Shown here piece after piece: positions 50,106-58,589 of a stretch of 64,000 nucleotides of DNA (position 1 is its first letter; every line of letters begins with the position of its first letter). The notes beneath the pieces were generated by a model. The model saw only the letters and a list, made by a program, of their open reading frames with translations, did not search any database and was not told the origin of the DNA. Both the position numbers and the translations under genes were made by a program. This DNA comes from Bin5 sp965261695. GTDB lineage: Bacteria; Chloroflexota; Anaerolineae; Caldilineales; Caldilineaceae. The stretch spans positions 2,790,001 through 2,854,000 of the forward strand of contig OZ253474.1 of the NCBI GenBank assembly GCA_965261695.1, written 5' to 3'.

Positions 50106-50642
50106 TCAGGCCGCCTCTGCCTGAGCGTCGGCATGCGCTTTGAGAACCCGCGCCAGGCTGGCCCCGGGCTCGTTGACGATGCGTACGAGCTGGGTGGCTG
50201 GCGCGACAATTGTTGCCAACAGTTTGGCCAGCATCTCTTCCTGGGTGGGCAGCTCGGACAGAGCTGCGGCGTCAGCGGCATCCAGAACGTACTGTTCCAG
50301 GATCCCGCCTTTGATTTCAATAATTTCTTGCAGGTTCTGTATCCCGTCTTTCAGCGCCGTCACACCTTTGCCGATGTCTTCGCCGACAAATGCGACCGCA
50401 TTCGGCCCGTCCAACAGACCGTCCAACTCTGCGGTGATTCCATGGCGCTCGAGCGCAAGCCGCAGGAGACGATTCTTCACGACCAAATAGGGCGTATCCG
50501 CCTCCTTCAATCTGGCGCGCAGACCGTTGATCTGCGTCACGGTCGAGCCGCGAAAATCTGTGAAGACGACAGCGGATGCGTTCTCCAGATGCTCGGAGTA
50601 CAGCGCAACAAGCTCTTCTTTTTTCTCCCGATTGATTGCCAA
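50106..50642 (-). CDS. rplJ: 50S ribosomal protein L10
   Basis: A 178-residue protein anchoring the L7/L12 stalk. It begins LAINREKKEELVALYSEHLE; the start is TTG 50642 with GGAGGGAG 5 bases ahead. Other features: VVFTDFRGSTVTQINGLRARL, YLVVKNRLLRLALE, and the C-terminal L12-binding helix (PGASLARVLKAHADAQAEAA). The L10 family normally represses its own mRNA by binding the leader; the 288-base spacer upstream is structured enough for that. It lies 96 bases from rplL. Confidence 0.95.
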   Translation of the reverse strand: MAINREKKEELVALYSEHLENASAVVFTDFRGSTVTQINGLRARLKEADTPYLVVKNRLLRLALERHGITAELDGLLDGPNAVAFVGEDIGKGVTALKDGIQNLQEIIEIKGGILEQYVLDAADAAALSELPTQEEMLAKLLATIVAPATQLVRIVNEPGASLARVLKAHADAQAEAA

Positions 50643-50930
50643 TTGATCTCCCTCCTTTCTCCAGGATTGCTGCGGGGCGTCTTCCTGCCTGCGCCCCCTG
50701 CGGTTGACGCTGGCAAAGAAAAACGCCCTTGCGGTGCAGACAAGAGCGTGGCAAGCGTCTTCCGCCGGAAAACGGCGGTCAGGTCGCTGTGTACAGCCCT
50801 TGGCCGGCTGCCCATTCGGGCGCATTTACATTCGCAAGGCAAATACCGGCTGTCTACGGCACTGAGTATCGTATGTGGTTGTTCCGTCTGCCGATTTTAC
50901 AGTACAGCGCTCGGCAACGGCAAACCAGGA
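50643..50930 (-). promoter_or_regulatory. Candidate L10 autoregulatory leader
   Basis: This 288-base spacer between rplA and rplJ has no gene. It holds a hairpin (CCGCCG/CGGCGG with a GGAAAA-type loop, 50762-50778) and other GC-rich inverted pairs. L10 leaders sit in this position in many bacteria. The conserved L10-leader core was not identified by eye. Confidence 0.4.
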
Positions 50931-51644
50931 CTATGCAGCCTTGAGCGTTGAGGCCGCATTGATATCGACTCGAATCCCCGGCCCCATGGTACTGGTCAGC
51001 GTCACTCGCTTCAGATAGATGCCCTTCACGGCCGCAGGTTTGGCGGCTATGATCGCTTCCATAATGGAGGTGAAGTTGTCGAGTATCTGTTCGCTCTCGA
51101 AGCTCACTTTGCCGATTGGAACATGGACATTGCTCGTCTTATCGACGCGGAATTCGACCCGGCCCAAGCGGGTCTCCTCAATGACGCGCGGCAGATCAGC
51201 GGCCTGCACGATCGTCCCGGCTTTGGGGCTGGGCATCATCCCGCGGGGGCCAAGCACCCGGCCCAACCTGCCAACGACCCGCATCATGTCCGGGGTGGCG
51301 AGCACGACGTCGAAATCGAGCCAACCGTCCTGAATCCGCTTGGCCAGATCCTCGCCGCCGACGTAATCGGCGCCGGCCTCCTCAGCCTGGCTGATGCCAT
51401 CGGCGCCGGCAAAGACCAGAATACGCACGACGCGGCCGGTGCCGTGGGGGAGCGTCACCACGCCCCGCACCTGTTGGTCAGCATGACGAGGGTCGACGCC
51501 TGTACTCAGATGCACCTCCACCGTCTCATCGAGTTTGGCTGTTGCACCATCCCGCACCAAGTCGACGGCCTGCGCGGGCATATATTGCTTGTTTCGGTCG
51601 ATTTTGCTGCGTACGGCATTGTAACGACTACTATGTTTTGGCAT
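50931..51644 (-). CDS. rplA: 50S ribosomal protein L1
   Basis: A 237-residue protein, standard length, forming the mobile L1 stalk at the E site. Conserved parts: KLDETVEVHLSTGVDPRHADQQ, RGVVTLPHGTGR, DVVLATPDMMRVVGRLGRVLGPRGMMPSPKAGT, and PAAVKGIYLKRVTLTSTMGPGI-like C-terminus. ATG 51644 is supported by GAGGAG upstream; the frame is open 20 codons further. L1 often represses the rplK-rplA mRNA. rplK lies 98 bases upstream. Confidence 0.96.
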   Translation of the reverse strand: MPKHSSRYNAVRSKIDRNKQYMPAQAVDLVRDGATAKLDETVEVHLSTGVDPRHADQQVRGVVTLPHGTGRVVRILVFAGADGISQAEEAGADYVGGEDLAKRIQDGWLDFDVVLATPDMMRVVGRLGRVLGPRGMMPSPKAGTIVQAADLPRVIEETRLGRVEFRVDKTSNVHVPIGKVSFESEQILDNFTSIMEAIIAAKPAAVKGIYLKRVTLTSTMGPGIRVDINAASTLKAA

Positions 51645-51742
51645 TTCACACTCCTCGTGGTGCAAGCGGGGCACACGTGAGCGCCCCTCCCACCTATGAT
51701 TCAATGATTTCTGCGGGGTCGCAAGTCATGCGTCGAGCCCGC

Positions 51743-52168
51743 TCAGTCAACAACCGTCACTCCCATACTGCGGGCCGTGCCCTTCACCATCTGCATGGCG
51801 CTGTCGATGGGAACATCGCCCAGATCCTTCAGTTTTACCTCGGCGATCTCCCGCACCTGTTGATTGGTGATCGTCCCCACCATTTCCGTATTGGGAACGC
51901 CGCTGCCTTTTTCGATCCCGGCTGCCTTCCTGATCAGGTCGGCCGCCGGCGGTGTCTTGGTGATAAACGTAAACGACTGATCCTGGAAAATCGTGATTTC
52001 GACCGGAACGATCTGCCCCATTTGACTTTGGGTACGGCCATTATACTCCTTGCAGAAGCCCATGATATTGACACCGTGCGGGCCGAGCGCCGTGCCTACC
52101 GGCGGGGCAGGGTTGGCCTTGCCTGCGGGGATTTGCAACTTTACAATCGCCTTGACTTTCTTCGCCAT
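51743..52168 (-). CDS. rplK: 50S ribosomal protein L11
   Basis: A 141-residue protein of the GTPase-associated centre. Motifs: VKLQIPAGKANPAPPVGTAL, GPHGVNIMGFCKEYNGRTQS, FTFITKTPPAADLIRKAAG and VGTITNQQVREIAEVKLKDL. AGGAG lies before ATG 52168. It is 17 bases from nusG, so both are in one operon. It is a methylation target of PrmA and the binding site of thiopeptides in other bacteria. Confidence 0.97.
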   Translation of the reverse strand: MAKKVKAIVKLQIPAGKANPAPPVGTALGPHGVNIMGFCKEYNGRTQSQMGQIVPVEITIFQDQSFTFITKTPPAADLIRKAAGIEKGSGVPNTEMVGTITNQQVREIAEVKLKDLGDVPIDSAMQMVKGTARSMGVTVVD

Positions 52169-52185
52169 CTCGCCTGCTTCTCCTT

Positions 52186-52824
52186 TTATGTATCCCGTTC
52201 CAATTGGAGGAAGTCCACTTCCACCGGCGTCTCACGATTGAAGAAACTTACCATCACGCGGGCTTTGCCCTTCTCCGGCTCCAGCGAATCCACGACACCT
52301 GTGAATTCAACAAACGGGCCTTCTATGATTCGGACGCGCTCGCCCACATCGAAGCTGACTTTGACACGCGGTTCGTCCGATTCGATCCGGCTCATGATCT
52401 GATTCACTTCGGCCTGACTCAAGGGGCTGGGCTTGTTCCCCATGCCGACGAAACTGGTCACGCCCGGCGTATTGCGAACTACATACCAGCTGTCCTCATC
52501 CATAATCATTTCGATGAGAATATAGCCGGGGAAAACGCGCCGCTCAACCTCACGGCGGATGCCTTCTTTGATCTCGATTTCTGTTTCAGTAGGCACCACA
52601 ATCTGCAAAATCCGGTCGGTCATGTTCATCGATTCCGCCCGGTGTTCCAGATTTTTCTTGACTTTGTTCTCCATGCCCGAATAACTATGCACGACGAACC
52701 ACTCCGGCTTCGGGCCGGTCGTTTCCTCACCATTGGCTGTGGACAGTTCATCGTCCATCAGCGCGGCAACCGCCTCATCTTCCAGCGGTCCAGGATCGGC
52801 GCCTGCATTGGTTATTTCACCCAC
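52186..52824 (-). CDS. nusG: Transcription antitermination/elongation factor NusG
   Basis: A 212-residue factor with an acidic N-terminal extension (about 1-40) absent from E. coli NusG. The NGN domain has KPEWFVVHSYSGMENKVKKNL and RRVFPGYILIEM, and the KOW domain has FDVGERVRIIEGPFVEFTG. GTG 52824 is chosen because AAGGAGG lies 5 bases ahead; an ATG pair at 52842-52845 would overlap that site. NusG binds RNA polymerase and couples it to ribosomes or Rho. It lies between secE and rplK, the classic order. Confidence 0.94.
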   Translation of the reverse strand: MGEITNAGADPGPLEDEAVAALMDDELSTANGEETTGPKPEWFVVHSYSGMENKVKKNLEHRAESMNMTDRILQIVVPTETEIEIKEGIRREVERRVFPGYILIEMIMDEDSWYVVRNTPGVTSFVGMGNKPSPLSQAEVNQIMSRIESDEPRVKVSFDVGERVRIIEGPFVEFTGVVDSLEPEKGKARVMVSFFNRETPVEVDFLQLERDT

Positions 52825-52898
52825 GGGTTCCTCCTTGCGCATCACATTCCAGAGCCGGACATTCCTCTACGACAGAACGCGGCGGCGCGAGCGGTCGG

Positions 52899-53117
52899 TC
52901 AAAATACCTGAAGAAACAGTGTCACCAGGTAACTGAAGAGCGAGTCTACGGCAAACAGCACGAGCGCGGCGATCGTCGTTACAATCAACACAACGATAGT
53001 CAGGCGGGTACCCTCTTCCCGCGTTGGCCAGGTGACCTTGCCGATCTCTGCGCGGGTCTCCTTGAAATACCGTACAATGGCGTTATCAGATCTTGGAACA
53101 GATGATGACCGACTCAC
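52899..53117 (-). CDS. secE: Preprotein translocase subunit SecE
   Basis: A 72-residue single-span SecE. It has the conserved amphipathic YFKETRAEIGKVTWPTREE (about 17-35) and one membrane helix (about 38-66). GTG 53117 has GGAG 7 bases ahead and fits the family; a GTG at 53144 lacks a site. It stabilises SecY in the translocon. It stands between tRNA-Trp and nusG, as in many bacteria. Confidence 0.93.
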   Translation of the reverse strand: MSRSSSVPRSDNAIVRYFKETRAEIGKVTWPTREEGTRLTIVVLIVTTIAALVLFAVDSLFSYLVTLFLQVF

Positions 53118-53191
53118 GATTGACTCCGTTTGGTGCACGAACACATAAGTGCGCCCACAGCTTACACGCTCATCTTCGCTATATTAGCGCG

Positions 53192-53222
53192 AATGACCAC
53201 CGAGCGGGTGCTGGTGGTCATT
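53192..53222. other. Hairpin between tRNA-Trp and secE
   Basis: A 10-bp stem AATGACCACC/GGTGGTCATT with an 11-base loop. On the plus strand TTTTC follows; on the transcribed minus strand there is no U-run, so it is likely a processing or stabilising structure 7 bases from the tRNA 3' end. Confidence 0.6.
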
Positions 53223-53228
53223 TTCTGA

Positions 53229-53301
53229 CAGGCGAGGCAGGACTTGAACCCGCAACCTGCGGTTTTGGAGACCGCCGCTCTGCCAATTGAGCTACTCGCC
53301 T
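53229..53301 (-). tRNA. tRNA-Trp (CCA)
   Basis: The minus strand gives a 73-nt cloverleaf: acceptor AGGCGAG/CTCGCCT, D-arm AGCTCAATTGGCAGAGC, anticodon loop CTCCAAA with anticodon CCA, and TPsiC arm GGTTCAAGTCC. The CCA end is not encoded. It lies between tuf and secE, a widely conserved location. Confidence 0.96.
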
Positions 53302-53303
53302 AC

Positions 53304-53337
53304 AATGTCCGAAGGAATTCGGTCAATTTCGGACATT
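53304..53337. other. Hairpin between tuf and tRNA-Trp
   Basis: AATGTCCGAA (53304-53313) pairs fully with TTCGGACATT (53328-53337). No U-run follows on the minus strand. It sits two bases from the tRNA 5' end, matching the hairpin on the other side. Confidence 0.6.
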
Positions 53338-53389
53338 TTCAAATTATCCAGCTTGACCGTTCTCACGATGCACGAATGGTCAAAGATGG

Positions 53390-54589
53390 TTACTGGATGA
53401 TTTCGGTGATGGCGCCGGCAGCGACGGTGCGGCCACCCTCGCGAATGGCAAAACGACTGCCGGTCTCCAGCGCGACGGGTGCAATCAACTCCACTTCCAT
53501 CGTCACATTGTCGCCAGGCATCACCATCTCCACCCCGGCCGGCAGGTCGATCGAGCCCGTGATGTCCATCGTGCGAATGTAGAACTGCGGTCGGTAGCCC
53601 TTGAAAAAAGGTGTATGACGACCGCCTTCCTCCTTGCGCAATACATATACCTCCGACTTGAAGCGCGTGTGCGGCATGATGCTGCCCGGCTTCGCCAACA
53701 CCTGTCCACGGTCCACATCTTCGCGGTTGATGCCACGCAGCAGACAGCCCACATTGTCCCCTGCCTGACCTTCATCAAGCAGCTTGCGGAACATCTCCAC
53801 CCCGGTCACCGTCGTCTTGTGCGTCGCCTTCACGCCGACGATCTCCACCTCTTCCATCGGATGAATCACCCCGCGCTCAACACGTCCCGTCACCACCGTG
53901 CCCCGTCCCTTGATCGAAAATACATCCTCGATCGGCATCAAAAACGGCCTGTCCACCTCGCGCACCGGCGTCGGTATGTACTCGTCCACCGCACGCATCA
54001 ACTCCCAAATCGGCTCGTACTCCGGCGCTTCCGGATCGTCCGAACTGCTCTCCAGCGCTTGCAACGCACTGCCGCGCACAAACGGAATGTCGTCGCCGGG
54101 AAACTCATAGGTGTCGAGCAACTCCCGCAACTCCATCTCCACCAACTCCAGCAACTCCTCGTCCTCCATCATGTCCACTTTGTTGAGAAAAACAACCATC
54201 GCCGGCACTTCCACCTGACGCGCCAGCAAAATGTGCTCGCGCGTCTGCGGCATCGCTCCATCCGGCGCCGCCACCACCAGAATCGCTCCGTCCATCTGCG
54301 CCGCTCCGGTGATCATGTTCTTGATGTAGTCGGCATGACCGGGACAATCCACGTGCGCATAGTGCCGGTTCTCGGTCTCGTATTCTACATGCGCAATGGC
54401 GATCGTGATGCCGCGGGCTTTCTCTTCCGGCGCATTGTCGATCTGCTCAAACGCACTGAAATCAGCCATCCCGCGCATCGCCAGAACCTTTGTGATCGCC
54501 GCGGTCAGCGTCGTCTTCCCGTGATCCACATGCCCAATCGTCCCCACGTTCACATGGGGCTTGTTCCTCTCAAATACTGCCTTCGCCAT
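53390..54589 (-). CDS. tuf: Translation elongation factor Tu
   Basis: A 399-residue GTPase that delivers aminoacyl-tRNA. G motifs: GHVDHGKTT (G1), the Thr of RGITI (G2), DCPGHADY (G3), NKVDM (G4) and GSAL (G5). Domain 2/3 signatures include GRVERGV and MVMPGDNV. AGGAGAT lies before ATG 54589. It has its own promoter (54729-54757) and a leader with a 16-bp hairpin, so it can be expressed apart from fusA. Only one tuf is seen in the window. Strong G/T third-position bias on the coding strand. Confidence 0.98.
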   Translation of the reverse strand: MAKAVFERNKPHVNVGTIGHVDHGKTTLTAAITKVLAMRGMADFSAFEQIDNAPEEKARGITIAIAHVEYETENRHYAHVDCPGHADYIKNMITGAAQMDGAILVVAAPDGAMPQTREHILLARQVEVPAMVVFLNKVDMMEDEELLELVEMELRELLDTYEFPGDDIPFVRGSALQALESSSDDPEAPEYEPIWELMRAVDEYIPTPVREVDRPFLMPIEDVFSIKGRGTVVTGRVERGVIHPMEEVEIVGVKATHKTTVTGVEMFRKLLDEGQAGDNVGCLLRGINREDVDRGQVLAKPGSIMPHTRFKSEVYVLRKEEGGRHTPFFKGYRPQFYIRTMDITGSIDLPAGVEMVMPGDNVTMEVELIAPVALETGSRFAIREGGRTVAAGAITEIIQ

Positions 54590-54626
54590 TCTTCATCTCC
54601 TGACTGTTTCGCATGTCAACTATGCC

Positions 54627-54663
54627 AGAACTTTCCAGCTTCGCAACGAAGCTGGAAAGTTCT
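54627..54663 (-). promoter_or_regulatory. Perfect 16-bp hairpin in the tuf leader
   Basis: AGAACTTTCCAGCTTC (54627-54642) and its exact inverse (54648-54663) leave a 5-base loop. A T-run follows only on the plus strand (TTTT), opposite to tuf transcription. It lies between the tuf promoter and ATG; it may act as an mRNA structure, or stop antisense transcription. Confidence 0.6.
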
Positions 54664-54728
54664 TTTGCAAACAGAGGCGCATTGGGCACCGATTTCAGCG
54701 GCCGGTACGCCGCCTCTGCAATCTGAAC

Positions 54729-54757
54729 AGTATACGAAAAGTCCTTACAGTTGACAA
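54729..54757 (-). promoter_or_regulatory. Promoter of tuf
   Basis: On the minus strand TTGTCA, 17 bases, TATACT: near-consensus and correctly spaced, lying in the fusA-tuf spacer about 140 bases before the tuf ATG. Confidence 0.7.
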
Positions 54758-54782
54758 GTCTGGGCACAACTGAACGCCAATC

Positions 54783-56894
54783 TCAGCGCTCGTATATCAT
54801 GCCTCGCTCGAGCAGAGACGCATTGAACGCCTTCATCCTCTGGGTGTCGGGCTGATAACTATCGAACTGCATCGTAAACGTGCCCCGCCCACTGGTGATT
54901 GAGCGTAGAGTGGTCGCGTACCCGAACATTTCCGCCAATGGGACGACCGCCTGCACAGCGGTCACCTTGTTGCTATGGGGATTCAGCCCTTCGATCTGCC
55001 CGCGGCGGCTGGCGAAATCGCCCACGATATCGCCGACAAACTCCTCCGGCACGACCGCCTCAACCATCATCATCGGCTCTAGCAGAACCGGGCCGGCTTT
55101 CGCCATACCCTCCCGGAAGGCCATGGAACCGGCGATTTTGAAAGCGATTTCACTGGAATCGACGTCATGATATCTGCCGTCCACCAGCGCGGCGCGCACA
55201 TCCACCACCGGGTAACCCGAAAGGACGCCGCTCGCCATCGACTCTTCGATCCCCTTACGGACCGCGGGGATGTACTCTTTGGGGATAGAGCCGCCGACGA
55301 TTTTGTCCTCAAACTCGAAGCCCTTGCCCTGCTCATTCGGTTCCAGCTCGACCCAGACATGGCCATACTGCCCGCGTCCACCGGTCTGACGGACGAATCG
55401 TCCTTCTGCCCGCGTCGGTTTTGTGATCGTTTCCCGATAGGCCACCTGGGGACGGCCTTCGTTACACTGCACGCGGAACTCTCTTTTCAGCCGGTCAACG
55501 ATGATCTGCAAGTGCAACTCACCCATTCCGCTGATGATCGTCTGCCCCGTCTGATCGTCGTACCGCACCTGAAATGTCGGGTCTTCTTCGGACAGCTTCA
55601 AGAGGCCGTCGGCCATTTTGTCCTGATCGACCTTGGATTTTGGCTCAACGGCGATCCCGATCACCGGCGCCGGGAACTCGATTGTTTCGAGCAGGATTTC
55701 GTTCTTTTGGTCGCTGAGCGTTTCACCGGTCAAGCTCTGCTTCAGCCCGACAATGGCTGCAATGTCGCCGGCGCGACAGACTTCGATCTCTTCCCGTTTG
55801 TCGGCGTGCATCTGCAATAGCCGTCCGATCCGTTCTCGCCGGCCCTTATTTGCGTTGTAGACCATACTCCCCGCCGCCAATGTACCCGAATAGACGCGCA
55901 CATAGGCCAGACGCCCCACAAAGGGATCGGTTACGATTTTGAAGACGAGCGCGGCGAAGGGTTCATTCGGGTCGGCAAACCGAATCTTTTCCTCATCCGT
56001 TCTGGGATCGATGCCAACGACCGGCGGCACATCCATCGGGCTGGGCAGGTAGCGAACGATCGCATCCAGTAGGGGTTGCACGCCTTTGTTCTTCAAAGCC
56101 GACCCGCACAGAATCGGTACGATGTCATTGCCGATGACAGCGTTGCGCAGGGCTTTGATCAACTTGTCATTGCTGATCTCTTCGCCCTCAATATAGAGCA
56201 TTGTCAACTCATCATCGGTTTCGGCAAGCCGTTCCACCATTACGGCGCGTGCCGCCTTCGCCACAGCCTCCATCTCGGCCGGGATGGCGACGATTTCAGG
56301 TGTGGCGCCCAATGCATCGCTGTATCGCAGGGCCTTCATCGTAAAGAGATCGATGACCCCCTGGAAATCTGCTTCCGCGCCCCAGGGCAGTTGAATTGGC
56401 AGTGGGTTCGCCCCGAGCCGGTCGACAATCATGCCGACCGTCCGCTCGAAGTCAGCTCCCAACCGGTCCATCTTATTCACGAAGCAGATGCGAGGCACCT
56501 GGTAGGAGTCTGCCTGTCGCCAGACGGTTTCCGACTGTGGTTCGACGCCGGCAACGGCATCAAAGACGACGATGCCTCCATCCAGCACACGCAGACTGCG
56601 CTGCACCTCGGCGGTGAAGTCGATATGCCCGGGCGTGTCGATGATATTGATCTGGGCTTCCTCGCCGCTGCTGCTGTCAGCCCAGTTGGCCGTAATTGCC
56701 GCGGCTGTAATCGTGATGCCGCGTTCCCTTTCCTGCGCCATCCAGTCTGTGACGGCGGTTCCCTCATGCACTTCACCCATCCGGTGAATACGACCGGAAT
56801 AGAACAGAATCCGTTCCGTCGTGGTCGTTTTGCCGGCGTCAATATGAGCAATAATTCCGATATTACGTATGTTGTGTAACGAAAACTGACTCAT
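54783..56894 (-). CDS. fusA: Translation elongation factor G
   Basis: A 703-residue translocase GTPase. G motifs: AHIDAGKTTTTERI (G1), RGITIT (G2), DTPGHIDF (G3), NKMDR (G4). Domain IV/V parts include GMGELHLQIIVDRLKREF, GGSIPKEYIPAV and RRGQIEG. ATG 56894 is preferred (AGGTGA upstream); a GTG at 56903 is also in frame. It drives ribosome translocation and, with RRF (26810), recycling. It is separated from rpsG by 443 bases, unusually far for this operon. Confidence 0.97.
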   Translation of the reverse strand: MSQFSLHNIRNIGIIAHIDAGKTTTTERILFYSGRIHRMGEVHEGTAVTDWMAQERERGITITAAAITANWADSSSGEEAQINIIDTPGHIDFTAEVQRSLRVLDGGIVVFDAVAGVEPQSETVWRQADSYQVPRICFVNKMDRLGADFERTVGMIVDRLGANPLPIQLPWGAEADFQGVIDLFTMKALRYSDALGATPEIVAIPAEMEAVAKAARAVMVERLAETDDELTMLYIEGEEISNDKLIKALRNAVIGNDIVPILCGSALKNKGVQPLLDAIVRYLPSPMDVPPVVGIDPRTDEEKIRFADPNEPFAALVFKIVTDPFVGRLAYVRVYSGTLAAGSMVYNANKGRRERIGRLLQMHADKREEIEVCRAGDIAAIVGLKQSLTGETLSDQKNEILLETIEFPAPVIGIAVEPKSKVDQDKMADGLLKLSEEDPTFQVRYDDQTGQTIISGMGELHLQIIVDRLKREFRVQCNEGRPQVAYRETITKPTRAEGRFVRQTGGRGQYGHVWVELEPNEQGKGFEFEDKIVGGSIPKEYIPAVRKGIEESMASGVLSGYPVVDVRAALVDGRYHDVDSSEIAFKIAGSMAFREGMAKAGPVLLEPMMMVEAVVPEEFVGDIVGDFASRRGQIEGLNPHSNKVTAVQAVVPLAEMFGYATTLRSITSGRGTFTMQFDSYQPDTQRMKAFNASLLERGMIYER

Positions 56895-56903
56895 CAAACT
56901 CAC

Positions 56904-57346
56904 CTGATCTTGTCCTGGTGGACATCACGAGCCCTTTCGAGCAGGGCATACAACCTGTCCCACTGCACGGTTGCCTTCATTTTGTCCAGCGATTAGTTGG
57001 GGGATCCGAGCGGCTACGGGGCGGTCTGCTGCAATTGCCGATGCAATGGGAAAACGCCCGCGGGCGCACCCCCTTCGAGCATAGGCGCATACAACCTGTT
57101 GATCCGGCAGCACCGGATTCCACCCAGTGGAGCGCTGAGCGCGGCCCGACATCATCCTGTGACTCGAATGCGTCGTATACAGCTCGATTGAGAAGCGTAT
57201 CCAGACACAGGGAGCGCAAGCCTCTCGCCTGCATCGGATGGGCTGGATCCCTTCAAGAGTGTGCCCGGCAACGATACCGGAAACATCAAAAAAACCCAAT
57301 TTTTTGCTTATGTTGTTATGGCAGGGCTGCCGCGCAGGCAAGACGC
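56904..57346. repeat. rpsG-fusA spacer with an imperfect direct repeat
   Basis: GCATACAACCTGT occurs at 56946-56958 and 57087-57099, each preceded by TTCGAGCA, so the repeated unit is about 25 bp. The nearer copy can fold as GCCCT/AGGGC. The 443-base spacer has no supported gene: a 138-codon minus-strand frame (57341-56925) lacks family character. It may hold a fusA promoter, not identified. Confidence 0.45.
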
Positions 57347-57823
57347 CTATCGTCTCCTGGCAAAATGCGCAAAGGCTTGATTGGCCTCTGCCATGCGGTG
57401 CGTCTCTTCACGCCTGCGAACGGTCAGTCCTTCACCGCGCGCGGTGTCCAGAATTTCATTTGCCAGGCGAATCGCCATATTGCGGCCACCCCGCCCGCGG
57501 GCATTCTGAATCAGCCAGCGCATGGCAAGGGCCTGCCGCCGGTTCGGGCGAATTTCCATCGGAACCTGATAGGTTGCGCCGCCGACGCGCTGCGGTTTGA
57601 CCTCAACCATAGGCGTGGCGTTCTTGAGCGCCTCTTCGAAAACTTCCATCGGCGGACGGCTTGTGCGTTCGGCCACGGTATCCAGCGCGGTATACACGAT
57701 TCTGGCGGCCAAGCTCTTTTTGCCCCGCTCCATCAGGTTATTGATGAATTTTGCCAGCACAACACTGTTATGCCGGGGGTCGGGCGTAATCTTACGCTTT
57801 TCGGGCCGGTTTCGTCGCGGCAT
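57347..57823 (-). CDS. rpsG: 30S ribosomal protein S7
   Basis: A 158-residue primary-binding protein of the 30S head. It starts MPRRNRPEKRKITPDPRHNS; other conserved parts are VLAKFINNLMERGKKSLAARI, PMVEVKPQRVGGATYQVP and RWLIQNARGR. ATG 57823 with GGAG upstream. It lies 49 bases after rpsL. In E. coli S7 represses its own operon. Confidence 0.97.
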   Translation of the reverse strand: MPRRNRPEKRKITPDPRHNSVVLAKFINNLMERGKKSLAARIVYTALDTVAERTSRPPMEVFEEALKNATPMVEVKPQRVGGATYQVPMEIRPNRRQALAMRWLIQNARGRGGRNMAIRLANEILDTARGEGLTVRRREETHRMAEANQAFAHFARRR

Positions 57824-57872
57824 TCTAGAACTCCATCCTTATGATTTGAGCCTGCGCCCCCGAAATCGGGGC

Positions 57873-58289
<417 letters not shown>

Positions 58290-58337
58290 ATGTCGCCTCC
58301 CTGATGGTCATCCAAACCCACGAAAAGACAGTCTTTT

Positions 58338-58367
58338 ACTATATCACAACCGAGTTGCTGAAAGCAA
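58338..58367 (-). promoter_or_regulatory. Promoter of the rpsL-rpsG unit
   Basis: Minus-strand TTGCTT, 18 bases, TATAGT, about 50 bases before the rpsL start, inside the 300-base rpoC-rpsL spacer (58290-58589). The rest of that spacer shows no gene; AAAAGAC/GTCTTTT at 58323-58336 is a small inverted repeat. Confidence 0.5.
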
Positions 58368-58589
58368 ATCATCGTTAAAACAATCTGCATTCATCACTTA
58401 CACAATCGAATCGAGAATGTAGAGAGGTTCCCTGCCCGTTGGCCGTCATTTGACAGAAAAGAACACGGAAATATCGATGCGGAGAACTCTGCCGTCACAA
58501 AAGGCGTAGCTGCCCAGCTTGCAACGGGAAATAAGGAAGAGTGGAAGAGCCAACGTCCTCCTCCCTTCCCTATGAATTCCGTCCCGTTT

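Noticed and set aside
54627..54663. Terminator of fusA
   Set aside because: The hairpin is strong but the T-run is on the wrong strand for fusA, so it was kept as a leader structure.
56925..57341. 138-codon minus-strand frame in the rpsG-fusA spacer
   Set aside because: No ribosome site, Cys/Arg-rich random-looking sequence, no recognised family.
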